The notes: a model not told the origin generated them from the letters alone. Numbered from the stretch's first letter, positions 1 through 6,749 are shown. The stretch: DNA of 17,914 nt from DASVAL01 sp035649575 (GCA_035649575.1 DASRJH010000196.1:1-17914), one strand, 5' to 3'. Numbers and translations: made by a program.

Positions 1-746
1 CCGTTCTGGTTGATCAGATTTGCGGCAGCGAACTCCGCATACGGCGTCGCCGGCAGATCCATCGGCGCCGACAGCGGCGTTATGTTGCCGGTCACGACAC
101 CACCGCCCGTCAGGTTCGGGGTCAAGCCGGGGCCCGCGTTCGCGTTGCCGTGCACGAGGCCCTGCAACTGAATCGTGCCGTTGCTGCCGATGCCACCGTT
201 GCTGCGCGCGTACGCGCCGCCCGCGTCCTTGTTGACGGCCTGCGAGGCATAGGTCCCGAGGCGGCTGTCGTAGGAGTCTGTCACCGTGCCCGAGCCGCCA
301 ATTTTCGTCGAGCTCCTGCCGAACGCACCGTACCCCCAGCCGGCGCTCGGCTTCAGCCGGACGCAGACCTCCACCTGGCGCCTGCTCATCCCGTGCTGCC
401 CCCACGCCAGCAGCTTGACGCGTTCGGGGTCGAGGGGATCGTCGGTCGCGGTGACCGTGAATCTGGAACCGGCGTAGGTACCGGACAGGGTGCCGACCCC
501 GTCGCCGTCCGGATCGGTGTCCGACGAGACCTCCTGCTCCGCGCGCGCGAGGCCGGTCTCGGCCGCCTCGAGTGCCTGCAGGCTGTCGTCGGCGCGGTCG
601 TGCCAGCGGCCGGAAGCGAAGCCGGTCTGGACCAGCGCGAACGCGAGGCCGCCGAGCATGGTCGCGAACAGGAGCGCGCAGACGGCGGCACTCCCTCGCT
701 GCGAGTCCGTCCGGTTCGGGCGAGCAATCATGGTGCTGAGAATCAT
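1..746 (-). CDS. PilX-like minor pilin / pilus assembly protein (3' end cut by window)
   Basis: I translated this frame by hand from an ATG at 746; it stays open to base 1, giving 248 codons without the C-terminus. The start overlaps the stop of the upstream prepilin gene as ATGA (743-746). A second in-frame ATG at 731 is possible. After a short basic leader (residues 1-17, RGS at about 17-19) comes one hydrophobic helix (about residues 20-42). An acidic helical stretch follows (about 54-73), then an Asp-rich DPDGDG segment near residue 82, and a Gly/Asn/Ser/Thr-rich region that looks beta-rich. A hydrophobic N-terminus without the FTLxE motif, placed last in a minor-pilin operon, fits the PilX family, whose members help start and regulate pilus assembly. 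The family call is inferred from N-terminal character and position; the end of the protein is not visible. Confidence 0.65.
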   Translation of the reverse strand, partial: MILSTMIARPNRTDSQRGSAAVCALLFATMLGGLAFALVQTGFASGRWHDRADDSLQALEAAETGLARAEQEVSSDTDPDGDGVGTLSGTYAGSRFTVTATDDPLDPERVKLLAWGQHGMSRRQVEVCVRLKPSAGWGYGAFGRSSTKIGGSGTVTDSYDSRLGTYASQAVNKDAGGAYARSNGGIGSNGTIQLQGLVHGNANAGPGLTPNLTGGGVVTGNITPLSAPMDLPATPYAEFAAANLINQN

Positions 747-1291
747 GGTGTCGGGTTCCGCAAGGCGACCGAGACTTCACCGCTGACCATCGCCGGTTTT
801 TCGCTGCTGACCGCGTCGTAGGTCGTCAGGGTGAGTCGAAGTGTGTTCCCCATCAGCGTGGCGCGGAAGCTCCCGCCGCGGACGTGGCGCGCGATGACCG
901 TCGCGACCGAGTTCTGCGTAACGACGAGCTCGCCCGTCGTGACGCCACGCGTGGCGTCCTTGTTCGCGCGCCAGGAGATCGTCTGTACCGGGCCGAGCAC
1001 TCGCCCGCCCGCGTTGACTCCGGTCACGCACTGGAACGAAGGCGCCGTCGACGTGTTGTCGACGGCGAATCCCGTGAACTTGTCGGTCGCCGCGGCCCGG
1101 CAGAGATTCGCCAGGGCATCGAGATTGCGGCGGTGCTCCTCGTGGGCGCTCATCGTCGCCATGCACTGGCGGGCCAGGCCGTCGGACGACGCATACACGG
1201 AGCCCAGCAGCGCGATCAGCCCCGTGAACAGGGTAAACCCGATCGTGATCTCGAACAGCGTGAAGCCTCTTTGTGCAGCGAGGGGGCGCAT
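743..1291 (-). CDS. Type IV prepilin-like protein with N-terminal methylation motif (PilW/FimT-like)
   Basis: This 182-residue protein starts at the ATG at 1291, which overlaps the upstream stop as TGATG. A longer in-frame extension upstream reads as out-of-frame sequence of the neighbouring gene and was discarded. The N-terminus has a textbook prepilin motif: the short leader MRPLAAQRG, then cleavage between Gly9 and Phe10, then FTLFE with Glu at position +5, then a hydrophobic helix to about residue 31. The remainder (about 32-182) is a predicted globular beta-rich domain with two cysteines (near residues 64 and 88) that could form a disulphide, in addition to Cys43 near the helix. A prepilin peptidase would process it in the inner membrane and it would join a pilus or pseudopilus. 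PilW, FimT and GspJ-like assignments cannot be separated by eye. Confidence 0.8.
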   Translation of the reverse strand: MRPLAAQRGFTLFEITIGFTLFTGLIALLGSVYASSDGLARQCMATMSAHEEHRRNLDALANLCRAAATDKFTGFAVDNTSTAPSFQCVTGVNAGGRVLGPVQTISWRANKDATRGVTTGELVVTQNSVATVIARHVRGGSFRATLMGNTLRLTLTTYDAVSSEKPAMVSGEVSVALRNPTP

Positions 1292-1941
1292 CAGCGTTGC
1301 CCCCGCAGCCAGGTCGCGAGAACCACCTCCTGCGCCCTCCTGGCCGGCCGTTGCCAGCGCAGGTGCACGACGATCGGCAGCCCCAGGTAGTCCGCGTTCC
1401 GCGAATCGCCGGTGATCGCCCCGTCGCCGTTCAGGTCGTAAGGCAGGCCGTAGCGCGGTGCGCTCACGTTCTCGCGCAGCGCCGCAACGCCTCCCACGTT
1501 GATGGACGGTACCTGGACGAGGATCGTCACCTGCCCCAGCGACGTCGGGACCGTGAAGTCGCCGTAGTAGCTCGTCACCGGGCGCGTGGTCAGCTTGAGA
1601 TCCACCCCGAGCCGCGACAACGTGGTATCCCCCGTACTCTCCATGGACAAAGGGCGCAGCCGTGCGTAGAGACCCGCCCAATCGAGGTCCGCTCGCATCC
1701 GTTCGACGAATCGCGCCAGGGTCTCGACGGCAACCCCCCGCTCAGCCGCCGAAGCGCTCATCCGCTGCACGCTCAGCACAGTGGCCGAATGTACCATCAC
1801 GGCAGCCATGAGGATGAGACTGCCGATGAGAACGTCCACCATTGAGAACCCGGCTTCCGCACTGCGAGGCAGGGCTGCGGACTTCGCGGAGGTGGTCGCG
1901 TGCCGCGAGGCGACAGTGAGATCCCTTGCCACCGTCCTCAT
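1291..1941 (-). CDS. PilV-like minor prepilin with long leader and Asp at position +5
   Basis: This 216-residue protein starts at the ATG at 1941, overlapping the stop of the HAMP gene as ATGA (1938-1941). The leader is unusually long (31 residues, basic) and ends in EAG. Predicted cleavage after Gly31 gives a mature start of FSMVD, followed by a hydrophobic helix to about residue 55. The usual +5 Glu of type IV pilins is Asp here, a conservative change. Residues 56-216 are soluble and carry a DLNGDG loop near residue 176 that resembles a calcium-binding loop. A PilV-type minor pilin is the best fit because of the N-terminus and because PilW- and PilX-like genes follow. Its role would be in pilus initiation or tip composition (inference). 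Confidence 0.72.
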   Translation of the reverse strand: MRTVARDLTVASRHATTSAKSAALPRSAEAGFSMVDVLIGSLILMAAVMVHSATVLSVQRMSASAAERGVAVETLARFVERMRADLDWAGLYARLRPLSMESTGDTTLSRLGVDLKLTTRPVTSYYGDFTVPTSLGQVTILVQVPSINVGGVAALRENVSAPRYGLPYDLNGDGAITGDSRNADYLGLPIVVHLRWQRPARRAQEVVLATWLRGQR

Positions 1942-2444
1942 GAGGTGACCGCCGCCGTTTCGGCCGCAGGAGACTCGGAGGTCGTCGCGCCTTGCGCTCG
2001 CGCATCGGCTGTCGTCGTGGTGATCGACGAGCGGCGGTCGAGTGCGGCAAGCATCTCGTTGAACTTGTCGGCGGCTTCGGGCAGGAAGTCCTTCTCGCGC
2101 AGCGTGACGCGGAAGCCCGTCTCGCCTTGGCAGACACGCTCCATCGCGTCGACCAGTCGATAGACCGGACCGGCGATCCGATGCGAGAGCACGAGTGCCT
2201 GGCTCAGGATCACCGCGACGGCCACGAAGAGGAACCCCCCGGCGGCCATCGCGAGCCAGAGCATTCCCGGCAAGGCCACCTCGGCTTCCGCGGCCTGGAC
2301 CACCACGATCTGGCATCCGATACCGACCAGGATCGCGGCGGCGAGGAGGACGATCAGCGGCCAGCGCACTGCGTGCAGCACGAGCCGGCGTTGCATGGCA
2401 GGGAGAATGACGAGCTGGCTTCGGCGTTCCGTTTCGCGCTGCAT
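1938..2444 (-). CDS. Small two-TM HAMP domain protein
   Basis: This 168-residue protein starts at the ATG at 2444, with AGGAG 8 nt upstream (plus-strand CTCCT at 2453-2457). That site favours this start over the internal Met17. Two hydrophobic helices (about residues 24-50 and 60-85) enclose only a short loop. A HAMP domain follows (about 82-138), marked by SHRIAGPVYRL and an EKDF...FNEML heptad pattern. A Thr/Ala-rich tail (139-168) lacks any kinase, methyl-acceptor, GGDEF or other output domain. From memory, similar short HAMP proteins with the HRIAGP motif lie beside pilin genes in other Gram-negative bacteria. As the first gene of an overlapping pilin operon it may sense membrane state or couple to the pilus machine; this role is inference. 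Confidence 0.78.
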   Translation of the reverse strand: MQRETERRSQLVILPAMQRRLVLHAVRWPLIVLLAAAILVGIGCQIVVVQAAEAEVALPGMLWLAMAAGGFLFVAVAVILSQALVLSHRIAGPVYRLVDAMERVCQGETGFRVTLREKDFLPEAADKFNEMLAALDRRSSITTTTADARAQGATTSESPAAETAAVTS

Positions 2445-2452
2445 CGCGGGTA

Positions 2453-2457
2453 CTCCT
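2453..2457 (-). promoter_or_regulatory. Ribosome-binding site of the HAMP gene
   Basis: Minus-strand AGGAG lies 8 nt from the ATG at 2444. It is one of the few strong Shine-Dalgarno sites in the window and decides the start of the HAMP gene. Confidence 0.7.
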
Positions 2458-2542
2458 GAGGGTTCAGGGCCATATCGCCACTGCCATCGACTCGACTTGA
2501 CCCGAGCGGCGCCGCCTTCACGCAACGCCAGACAGCAATCAG

Positions 2543-2654
2543 TGGGGACTGATGGTTTGCGTGGACACGCCACCGGGACGCACAATCCGTTGGGGACTCA
2601 CGGGTGTGAACATGCACCGGGCAGTGGCAGGTCCACTCAAACCATCAGTTCCCA
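2543..2654. repeat. Long imperfect inverted repeat with nested stems (about 112 bp)
   Basis: The arms at 2543-2566 and 2631-2654 are reverse complements over 24 bases with 2 mismatches. Inside them, 2569-2573 (GCCAC) pairs with 2624-2628 (GTGGC) across a symmetric two-base internal loop. An apical stem can form between 2581-2590 (CACA-AT-CCGT) and 2600-2608 (ACGG-G-TGTG). The octamer TGGGGACT occurs at 2543 and again at 2591, and CACCGGG occurs at 2571 and 2615. The left arm also contains a small palindrome, ATCAGT-GGGG-ACTGAT (2538-2553). The element begins 1-2 bases after the lipoprotein stop codon. No T-run follows on either strand, so it is not a typical intrinsic terminator. It could be a REP/MITE-like palindrome, a structured 3' UTR or a small RNA. 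Confidence 0.72.
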
Positions 2655-2655
2655 A

Positions 2656-3570
2656 TCAGTGCGTGTGACCGTGCTGCGGCTGCAGGATGTGGCCGAGCGT
2701 GTGGACCGCCGCGGCTTCGAACGTACTGCCCGTGCCCTCGGCAGCGAGCGCTTGCAGCAGCGGCACGGCGCGATCGTCCTGCTTGTTCTCGTGCAGCGCC
2801 TTGCCGAGGTAGAGCAGCGCGCGCTGGCGGTCCTCACCGAGCTGGCCGGTCCGCAGCGCCGCTTCGAACACGTCGATCGCCGCCTCGTGCTTCCTCTCCT
2901 TGAACAGCACGTAGCCTTCGGTGACCTGAGCCGCGGGCGTCCTCGGCGCTCCGAGGAGCCACTGCCTCGCCTCCGTAACGTTGCCGTCGAGTGCTAGGAG
3001 CCGCGCCAGCTGGTGCCGCGCGTCGACGATCCCGGCCTTCGCGGCAGAGCAAAGCAGCGGCTCACATTCGGTGCGGCAACCGAGCTGCAGCAGGAGGCAC
3101 CCGAGCCGGTACTGGTCGTGCGGGCTCGCCGGGCGCGCCGCCTCCGCAACCCGCAAAGCCACGAGCTGACCACGGGCATCCGCGCACTGGCGCAGGAACG
3201 CCGCGAGCTCGGGCGGATCCTGTGGCCCTGGCCGCGCCGCGTACACGCGTCCCGTGGCATCGAGCACCGCGATGCCCATGCCCTCGCTGCCGCCGCCGAC
3301 CCAGCGCGAGTAGAAGCCCGCGCGCTGGGAGCCATCGGCGACGGCGGCCTCGAAGCCGCCGTCGCGCAACGCGGCCGAGACCGCGGGATCCGACAGACTG
3401 GCCCGCATGCGATCGCTGGCTTCGCGTCCCGGCAGGGCAAAGTAGACGACGAGGTCCTGGTGGCTTTGGCGCGATGCCGCGAGCGCCTGCGGCAGGTCCT
3501 GCTGCCAGGTCACCGTGCTCGCACACCCAGCGCACAGCAGCGCAGCTGCGATCGATGCTCGCGGGTTCAC
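2656..3570 (-). CDS. Lipoprotein with CxxC-less thioredoxin-like domain and TPR-like repeats
   Basis: This 304-residue protein uses a GTG start at 3570 that overlaps the peptidase stop as GTGA (3567-3570), so it is probably coupled to that gene. The N-terminus is a lipoprotein signal with Cys16 as the likely acylated residue (LLCAGC; Cys rather than Leu at -3 is unusual). Residues about 22-128 resemble a thioredoxin-like or DUF255-type fold: a helix, then the strand LVVYFALP, then a helix, and later GIAVLDATGRVY. The usual CxxC site is replaced by ALPGREAS (45-52), so redox activity is unlikely. Residues about 140-295 are helical repeats of TPR or Sel1 type, with Cys157, Cys165, Cys169 and Cys174 clustered at the start. 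The tail is His-rich (HGHTH). A periplasmic binding or scaffold role is inferred. Confidence 0.72.
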   Translation of the reverse strand: MNPRASIAAALLCAGCASTVTWQQDLPQALAASRQSHQDLVVYFALPGREASDRMRASLSDPAVSAALRDGGFEAAVADGSQRAGFYSRWVGGGSEGMGIAVLDATGRVYAARPGPQDPPELAAFLRQCADARGQLVALRVAEAARPASPHDQYRLGCLLLQLGCRTECEPLLCSAAKAGIVDARHQLARLLALDGNVTEARQWLLGAPRTPAAQVTEGYVLFKERKHEAAIDVFEAALRTGQLGEDRQRALLYLGKALHENKQDDRAVPLLQALAAEGTGSTFEAAAVHTLGHILQPQHGHTH

Positions 3571-5576
3571 CTCTTCGCCTGCTCGCCGCAGAACCGGTCG
3601 AGCCAGCCGAAGAACTCGCGCTGCCACAACAACGCGTTCTGCGGCTGCAGGATCCAGTGGCCTTCGTCGGGGAACACGAGCAGGCGGCTCTTGACCCCTT
3701 GGAGCTGCGCTGCGGTGAAGGCCTGCAGACCCTGGTCGTACGGCACGCGGTAGTCCTGCTCGCCGTGGATCACGAGCAGCGGCGTCTTCCAGTTCTTGAC
3801 GTAGCGGTGTGGCGAGAACCGGCGGTAGCCAGCGGCGATCTCCTCGGACTCCCAGTACGGGCCGCCGAGATCCCAGTTGACGAAGAACAGCTCCTCGGTC
3901 GCCAGATACATGCTCTCGAGGTTGAACACGCCGCAGTGCGAGATCATGCACGCGAAGCGATCGCCGCCGTTGCCCATGAGCCAGTAGACGGTGTAGCCGC
4001 CGAACGACGCGCCGACGGCCGCGGAGCGGTCGCGGTCGACGTAGGGTCGGCTCTGCATCGCGTCGCACACGGCGAGCAGGTCGGCCATCGCCTGGCCGCC
4101 CCAGTCGCGCGAGATCTGGTCGTTCCAGGCCTGGCCGAAGCCCGGCAGGCCGCGCCGATTCACCGCGGCGACCACGTAGCCCTTCGCCGCCATCAGGTGG
4201 AAGTTCCAGCGGAACGAGAAGCTCTGGCCGATCATCGACTGCGGCCCGCCCTGGCAATACAGGAGGAACGGGTACTTCTTCTTCGCATCGAAGCCCGGCG
4301 GCTTGGCGATCCACGCGTGCACCTTCTTGCCGTCGGTCGTGTCGAACCACTCGGCATCGACGCTCGGCAGCTGTAGCGACGCGTAGGCGGCCCCATTGAC
4401 GTCGGTCAGCGCCTTGATCGCACCGGTCGGCACGTCGACGGCGACCACCTCGGCGGGACGCTCCATCGTCGTGCGCAGCGCGTAGACGGTGTGGCCGTCG
4501 GGCGCCACCTGCAACGCGGCGAGCGCGTGGCGGCCTTTCGTCACGGGCATCGCCTTCGGTTCGGCCAGCGTCGTCGTGTAGAGCTGCGTCGTGCCTTCGG
4601 TCTCGACCGTGAAGAACAGCCGCTTGCTGTCCGCGGTCCAATGCAGGTCGTGCACCGACGCATCGAAGTCCGGCAGCAGTTCGGCGTTCGCGCCGCCCCT
4701 GCGGTTGTGGATCATGAGGCGCAGGCGGTCCGCTTCGAAGCCGGCCCGGGACATGCTCACGAACGCGATCCAGCGGCCATCAGGCGAGTAGGTCGGATCC
4801 TGGTCGTAGCCGGGCATGTCGGGCGTGAGACACCGGTGTTCGCCACCGCCCTTTGGCACGGTCCAGAGGCTGCTGTCGGTGCTGGCCTCGGGGTTCGGCA
4901 CGCGACGCGCCGTGTAACACAGCTCGTTGCCGTCGGGCGACCACGCAATCTGCTCCGCGCCGCCGAACGGCGGCAGCGGCGTGTGCACGCGCTCGCCGGC
5001 GAGCAGGTCGCGCGCGGCCCCGCCTGCGACGCCCGGCTGCACGAACAGGTGACTGTAGGTGCCATCGGCCCACTGGTCCCAGTGGCGCACCATGAGATCC
5101 TCGTAGGCGCGCGCCTTGGCCTTCGGCAGATCCGGGTAGGCGTCGGTGACCTGCGCGTCGACCTTGACGGCCTGCGTGTAGCTGAAGTTCTCGCCACGCG
5201 GCGCCCACTGCAGGTTCTGCACGCCGCCCTTGACCGGGACCTGCACGTTCGCACCGCCCGCGACCGGTTGCCGAGTTACGCCTTCCTTGGTCGCGAACGC
5301 GAACTCCTGGCTGTTCTCGAGCCAGACCGGCTGTGATCCGTCGGCGACTGGAGAGGGTTTGCCGGCCGCGAGCGGCAGCAGCCAGACTTTGGCGACGCTG
5401 CGGTTCTCGGCCAGATCGACGGTGCGCACCGTGAACAAGAGGTGCTTGCCATCGGGGCTCAGCGTGAGCTCGGAAACGCGCTGCAAGGCCACGAGTCCCT
5501 CGGGGGTGAGGACCTGCTGCGAAGGCAAGGAGAGGACCGCAGCCGTTGCCGCGACGACGCTTCTGAGGAGTCGCAT
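3567..5576 (-). CDS. S9 family prolyl oligopeptidase-type peptidase, secreted
   Basis: This 669-residue serine peptidase cleaves peptides or N-terminal (di)peptides and probably acts in the periplasm. Residues 1-20 form a signal peptide with a weak C-region. Residues about 30-400 make a beta-propeller with WD40/TolB-like PDG repeats (SPDG at 40-43, 213-216 and 264-267; APDG at 358-361). The alpha/beta hydrolase domain spans about 410-669. The catalytic triad is Ser524 in GASFGG, Asp608 in HGEQD and His640 in DEGH. The oxyanion-loop motif reads CQGGP (441-445) instead of HGGP, a variant I recall from a subgroup of S9 enzymes. NRRGLPGFG (473-481) is also typical. Length fits the family. No clear ribosome-binding site is seen. 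Dipeptidyl peptidase and acylaminoacyl peptidase activity cannot be told apart. Confidence 0.92.
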   Translation of the reverse strand: MRLLRSVVAATAAVLSLPSQQVLTPEGLVALQRVSELTLSPDGKHLLFTVRTVDLAENRSVAKVWLLPLAAGKPSPVADGSQPVWLENSQEFAFATKEGVTRQPVAGGANVQVPVKGGVQNLQWAPRGENFSYTQAVKVDAQVTDAYPDLPKAKARAYEDLMVRHWDQWADGTYSHLFVQPGVAGGAARDLLAGERVHTPLPPFGGAEQIAWSPDGNELCYTARRVPNPEASTDSSLWTVPKGGGEHRCLTPDMPGYDQDPTYSPDGRWIAFVSMSRAGFEADRLRLMIHNRRGGANAELLPDFDASVHDLHWTADSKRLFFTVETEGTTQLYTTTLAEPKAMPVTKGRHALAALQVAPDGHTVYALRTTMERPAEVVAVDVPTGAIKALTDVNGAAYASLQLPSVDAEWFDTTDGKKVHAWIAKPPGFDAKKKYPFLLYCQGGPQSMIGQSFSFRWNFHLMAAKGYVVAAVNRRGLPGFGQAWNDQISRDWGGQAMADLLAVCDAMQSRPYVDRDRSAAVGASFGGYTVYWLMGNGGDRFACMISHCGVFNLESMYLATEELFFVNWDLGGPYWESEEIAAGYRRFSPHRYVKNWKTPLLVIHGEQDYRVPYDQGLQAFTAAQLQGVKSRLLVFPDEGHWILQPQNALLWQREFFGWLDRFCGEQAKR

Positions 5577-5609
5577 GGGAGTGCTTGATCATCACCAGGC
5601 TGGCCGAGC

Positions 5610-5723
5610 GATGCCACCGCAGTCCGCCTGGCGATCGACACGGCTGGGAATGTTCGCCTCGTGCCCGCCGTCTCCTGCCGCGGTGACCGCATCGCTCCGC
5701 TTCCCCTTGACCCGCTGCAAGCC
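5610..5723 (+). repeat. Duplicated leader, copy 1 (upstream of first gspG-like gene)
   Basis: This non-coding leader begins with a 13-mer (GATGCCACCGCAG, 5610-5622) that is identical to 6216-6228. It shares further blocks with the leader of the second gspG copy, including CCCGCCGTCTC and CGGTGAC, in the same order and at nearly the same distance from the ATG (114 versus 109 bp). It lies in the divergent spacer with the S9 peptidase gene and should contain the promoter of the pseudopilin operon. No clear -35/-10 pair was found. Confidence 0.7.
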
Positions 5724-6137
5724 ATGAACACACTGACCACCCGTACCCGGTTCCACGCTGCCGAAGCCGGCTTCACGCTCATCGAGATCATGGTCGTCGT
5801 CATGATCCTCGGCCTGCTCGCGACCCTGGTCGTCGCGAACGTCGTCCCCGCCGGGGATACAGCGCGCGAGACGAAGGCACAGTCCGATGTGTGCGCGCTC
5901 GCAGACATGGTGCGCAGCTATCGCGTCAAGAATGGCACGTTCCCCGGCTCGCTCGAGGTCCTCGCCCAGAAGGACGAGCGCGGGCGCAGCGAACTCGAGT
6001 ATCTGTCCAAGGACCCATGGGACCACGCCTACATCCTTCGCGTCGACGGCGCCCAGTTCGAAGTCATCAGCATGGGAATGGACGGCAGCGAGAACACCGA
6101 AGACGACATCTCGAGCAAGCCGAAACAGGACAAGTGA
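5724..6137 (+). CDS. Type II secretion-like major pseudopilin GspG, copy 1
   Basis: This 137-residue protein would be the main subunit of the periplasmic pseudopilus that pushes substrates through a secretin. Predicted prepilin peptidase cleavage falls between Gly16 and Phe17, followed by FTLIE (Glu +5) and a hydrophobic helix to about residue 38. The C-terminal half shows GspG landmarks: RSYRVKNGTFP, then KDPWDHAY, then SMGMDGSENTEDDI. The acidic end matches the calcium-binding loop of the family. The ATG at 5724 was chosen over an upstream in-frame start at 5661 because it leaves a normal short basic leader. No strong ribosome-binding site is visible. The gene is the first of a tandem pair, and about three quarters of aligned residues match copy 2. 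It could serve a T2SS or a related planctomycete pilus system. Confidence 0.88.
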   Translation: MNTLTTRTRFHAAEAGFTLIEIMVVVMILGLLATLVVANVVPAGDTARETKAQSDVCALADMVRSYRVKNGTFPGSLEVLAQKDERGRSELEYLSKDPWDHAYILRVDGAQFEVISMGMDGSENTEDDISSKPKQDK

Positions 6138-6192
6138 AGCGGGCGTTGGCGTGAGCTCCCGGACTGGGTACCTCCCAGAAGCGGCGCCCGCT
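6138..6192 (+). other. Intercistronic stem-loop between gspG copies
   Basis: Immediately after the stop of the first gspG-like gene, AGCGGGCG (6138-6145) can pair perfectly with CGCCCGCT (6185-6192). A smaller inner hairpin, CTGGG/CCCAG, lies at 6164-6178. No T-run follows, so it is not a standard intrinsic terminator. It could stabilise or attenuate the message so that the two copies are made in different amounts. Structure is seen in the sequence; function is inference. Confidence 0.4.
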
Positions 6193-6215
6193 GCAGTTAC
6201 CACCCCCCTGCCCCC

Positions 6216-6324
6216 GATGCCACCGCAGCCAGAATGGCCGGGAAGGTTCGCGCGGTTCCCGCCGTCTCTTGCCTCTGTGACGGTGACGATCCGCTACACT
6301 GCCACGCGTCCCCTGACAGTCCCA
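6216..6324 (+). repeat. Duplicated leader, copy 2 (upstream of second gspG-like gene)
   Basis: This stretch is homologous to 5610-5723, sharing the opening 13-mer, the CCCGCCGTCTC block and a CGGTGAC...TCCGCT block. It shows that the duplication included 5' non-coding DNA and not only the coding region. It may carry its own promoter: TACACT at 6295-6300 is a possible -10, but the only candidate -35 (TTGCCT, 6269-6274) is 20 bp away, too far to accept. Confidence 0.7.
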
Positions 6325-6741
6325 ATGAACTCATCCATCAGTCGCACCCAAGTTCGCCCCGAAGCCGGCTTCACGCTCGTCGAGATCATGGTCGTCGTCG
6401 TCATCCTCGGCCTGCTCGCAACCCTGGTCGTCCAGAACGTCATTGGCGCCGGCGATACCGCGCGTGAGACGAAGGCCAAGGCCGACGTGCGCACCATCGC
6501 AGACGCCATTCGCAGCTATCGCACCAAGAACGGCAAGTTTCCCGAGTCGCTCGATGTCCTCGCGACGAAGGACGAGCGCGGGCGCAGCGAACTCGAGGAA
6601 CTGCCGAAGGATCCATGGGACCACGAGTACATCCTGCGCGAAGGTGACCGCCCGACCGAGTTCGAGGTGATCAGCATGGGACCAGACGGCAGCGAGAACA
6701 CCGAAGACGACATCTCGAGCAAGACGAAGAAGGACAAGTAG
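6325..6741 (+). CDS. Type II secretion-like major pseudopilin GspG, copy 2
   Basis: This 138-residue paralogue of the preceding gene has predicted cleavage between Gly15 and Phe16, then FTLVE (Glu +5) and a hydrophobic helix to about residue 37. RSYRTKNGKFP, KDPWDHEY and SMGPDGSENTEDDI match GspG. Differences from copy 1 lie mainly in the leader, at scattered surface positions and in a two-residue insertion before FEVISMG. Two DNA blocks are identical between the copies: 30 bp (5970-5999 and 6568-6597) and 39 bp (6081-6119 and 6685-6723). That implies a fairly recent duplication or later gene conversion. The ATG at 6325 gives a short basic leader; no Shine-Dalgarno site is obvious. The copies may form mixed pseudopili or serve different substrates (inference). 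Confidence 0.88.
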   Translation: MNSSISRTQVRPEAGFTLVEIMVVVVILGLLATLVVQNVIGAGDTARETKAKADVRTIADAIRSYRTKNGKFPESLDVLATKDERGRSELEELPKDPWDHEYILREGDRPTEFEVISMGPDGSENTEDDISSKTKKDK

Positions 6742-6749
6742 AACGACGC

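Larger units (their letters stand above)
2445..2655. other. Non-coding spacer between the two minus-strand operons
   Basis: No ORF here has credible coding character. The spacer separates the lipoprotein stop (2656) from the HAMP protein start (2444), and both operons run on the minus strand. It should therefore contain the terminator of one operon and the promoter of the next. The only clear signals are the ribosome-binding site AGGAG (2453-2457) and the large inverted repeat at 2543-2654. No convincing sigma-70 or sigma-54 promoter could be read. Confidence 0.7.

Noticed and set aside
150..821. Plus-strand ORF of 223 codons at the left edge
   Set aside because: Hand translation of the minus strand gives a PilX-like protein with a hydrophobic N-terminus and an ATGA junction to the preceding prepilin gene, which explains the region better.
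2460..2500. Sigma-54-like promoter (TGGCAG...TGGC) before the HAMP gene
   Set aside because: The spacing between GG and GC elements is wrong for -24/-12, and no activator gene is seen.
2445..2655. Integron attC site as an explanation for the long inverted repeat
   Set aside because: The ends do not match the RYYYAAC and GTTRRRY core sites, and no integrase or gene cassettes are nearby.
2991..4376. Open plus-strand frame of 461 codons
   Set aside because: Antisense to the S9 peptidase and lipoprotein; composition is that of a GC-rich shadow.
6269..6300. Sigma-70 promoter before the second gspG copy (TTGCCT/TACACT)
   Set aside because: Spacing of 20 bp is too long, and the -10 is not conserved in the homologous leader of copy 1.
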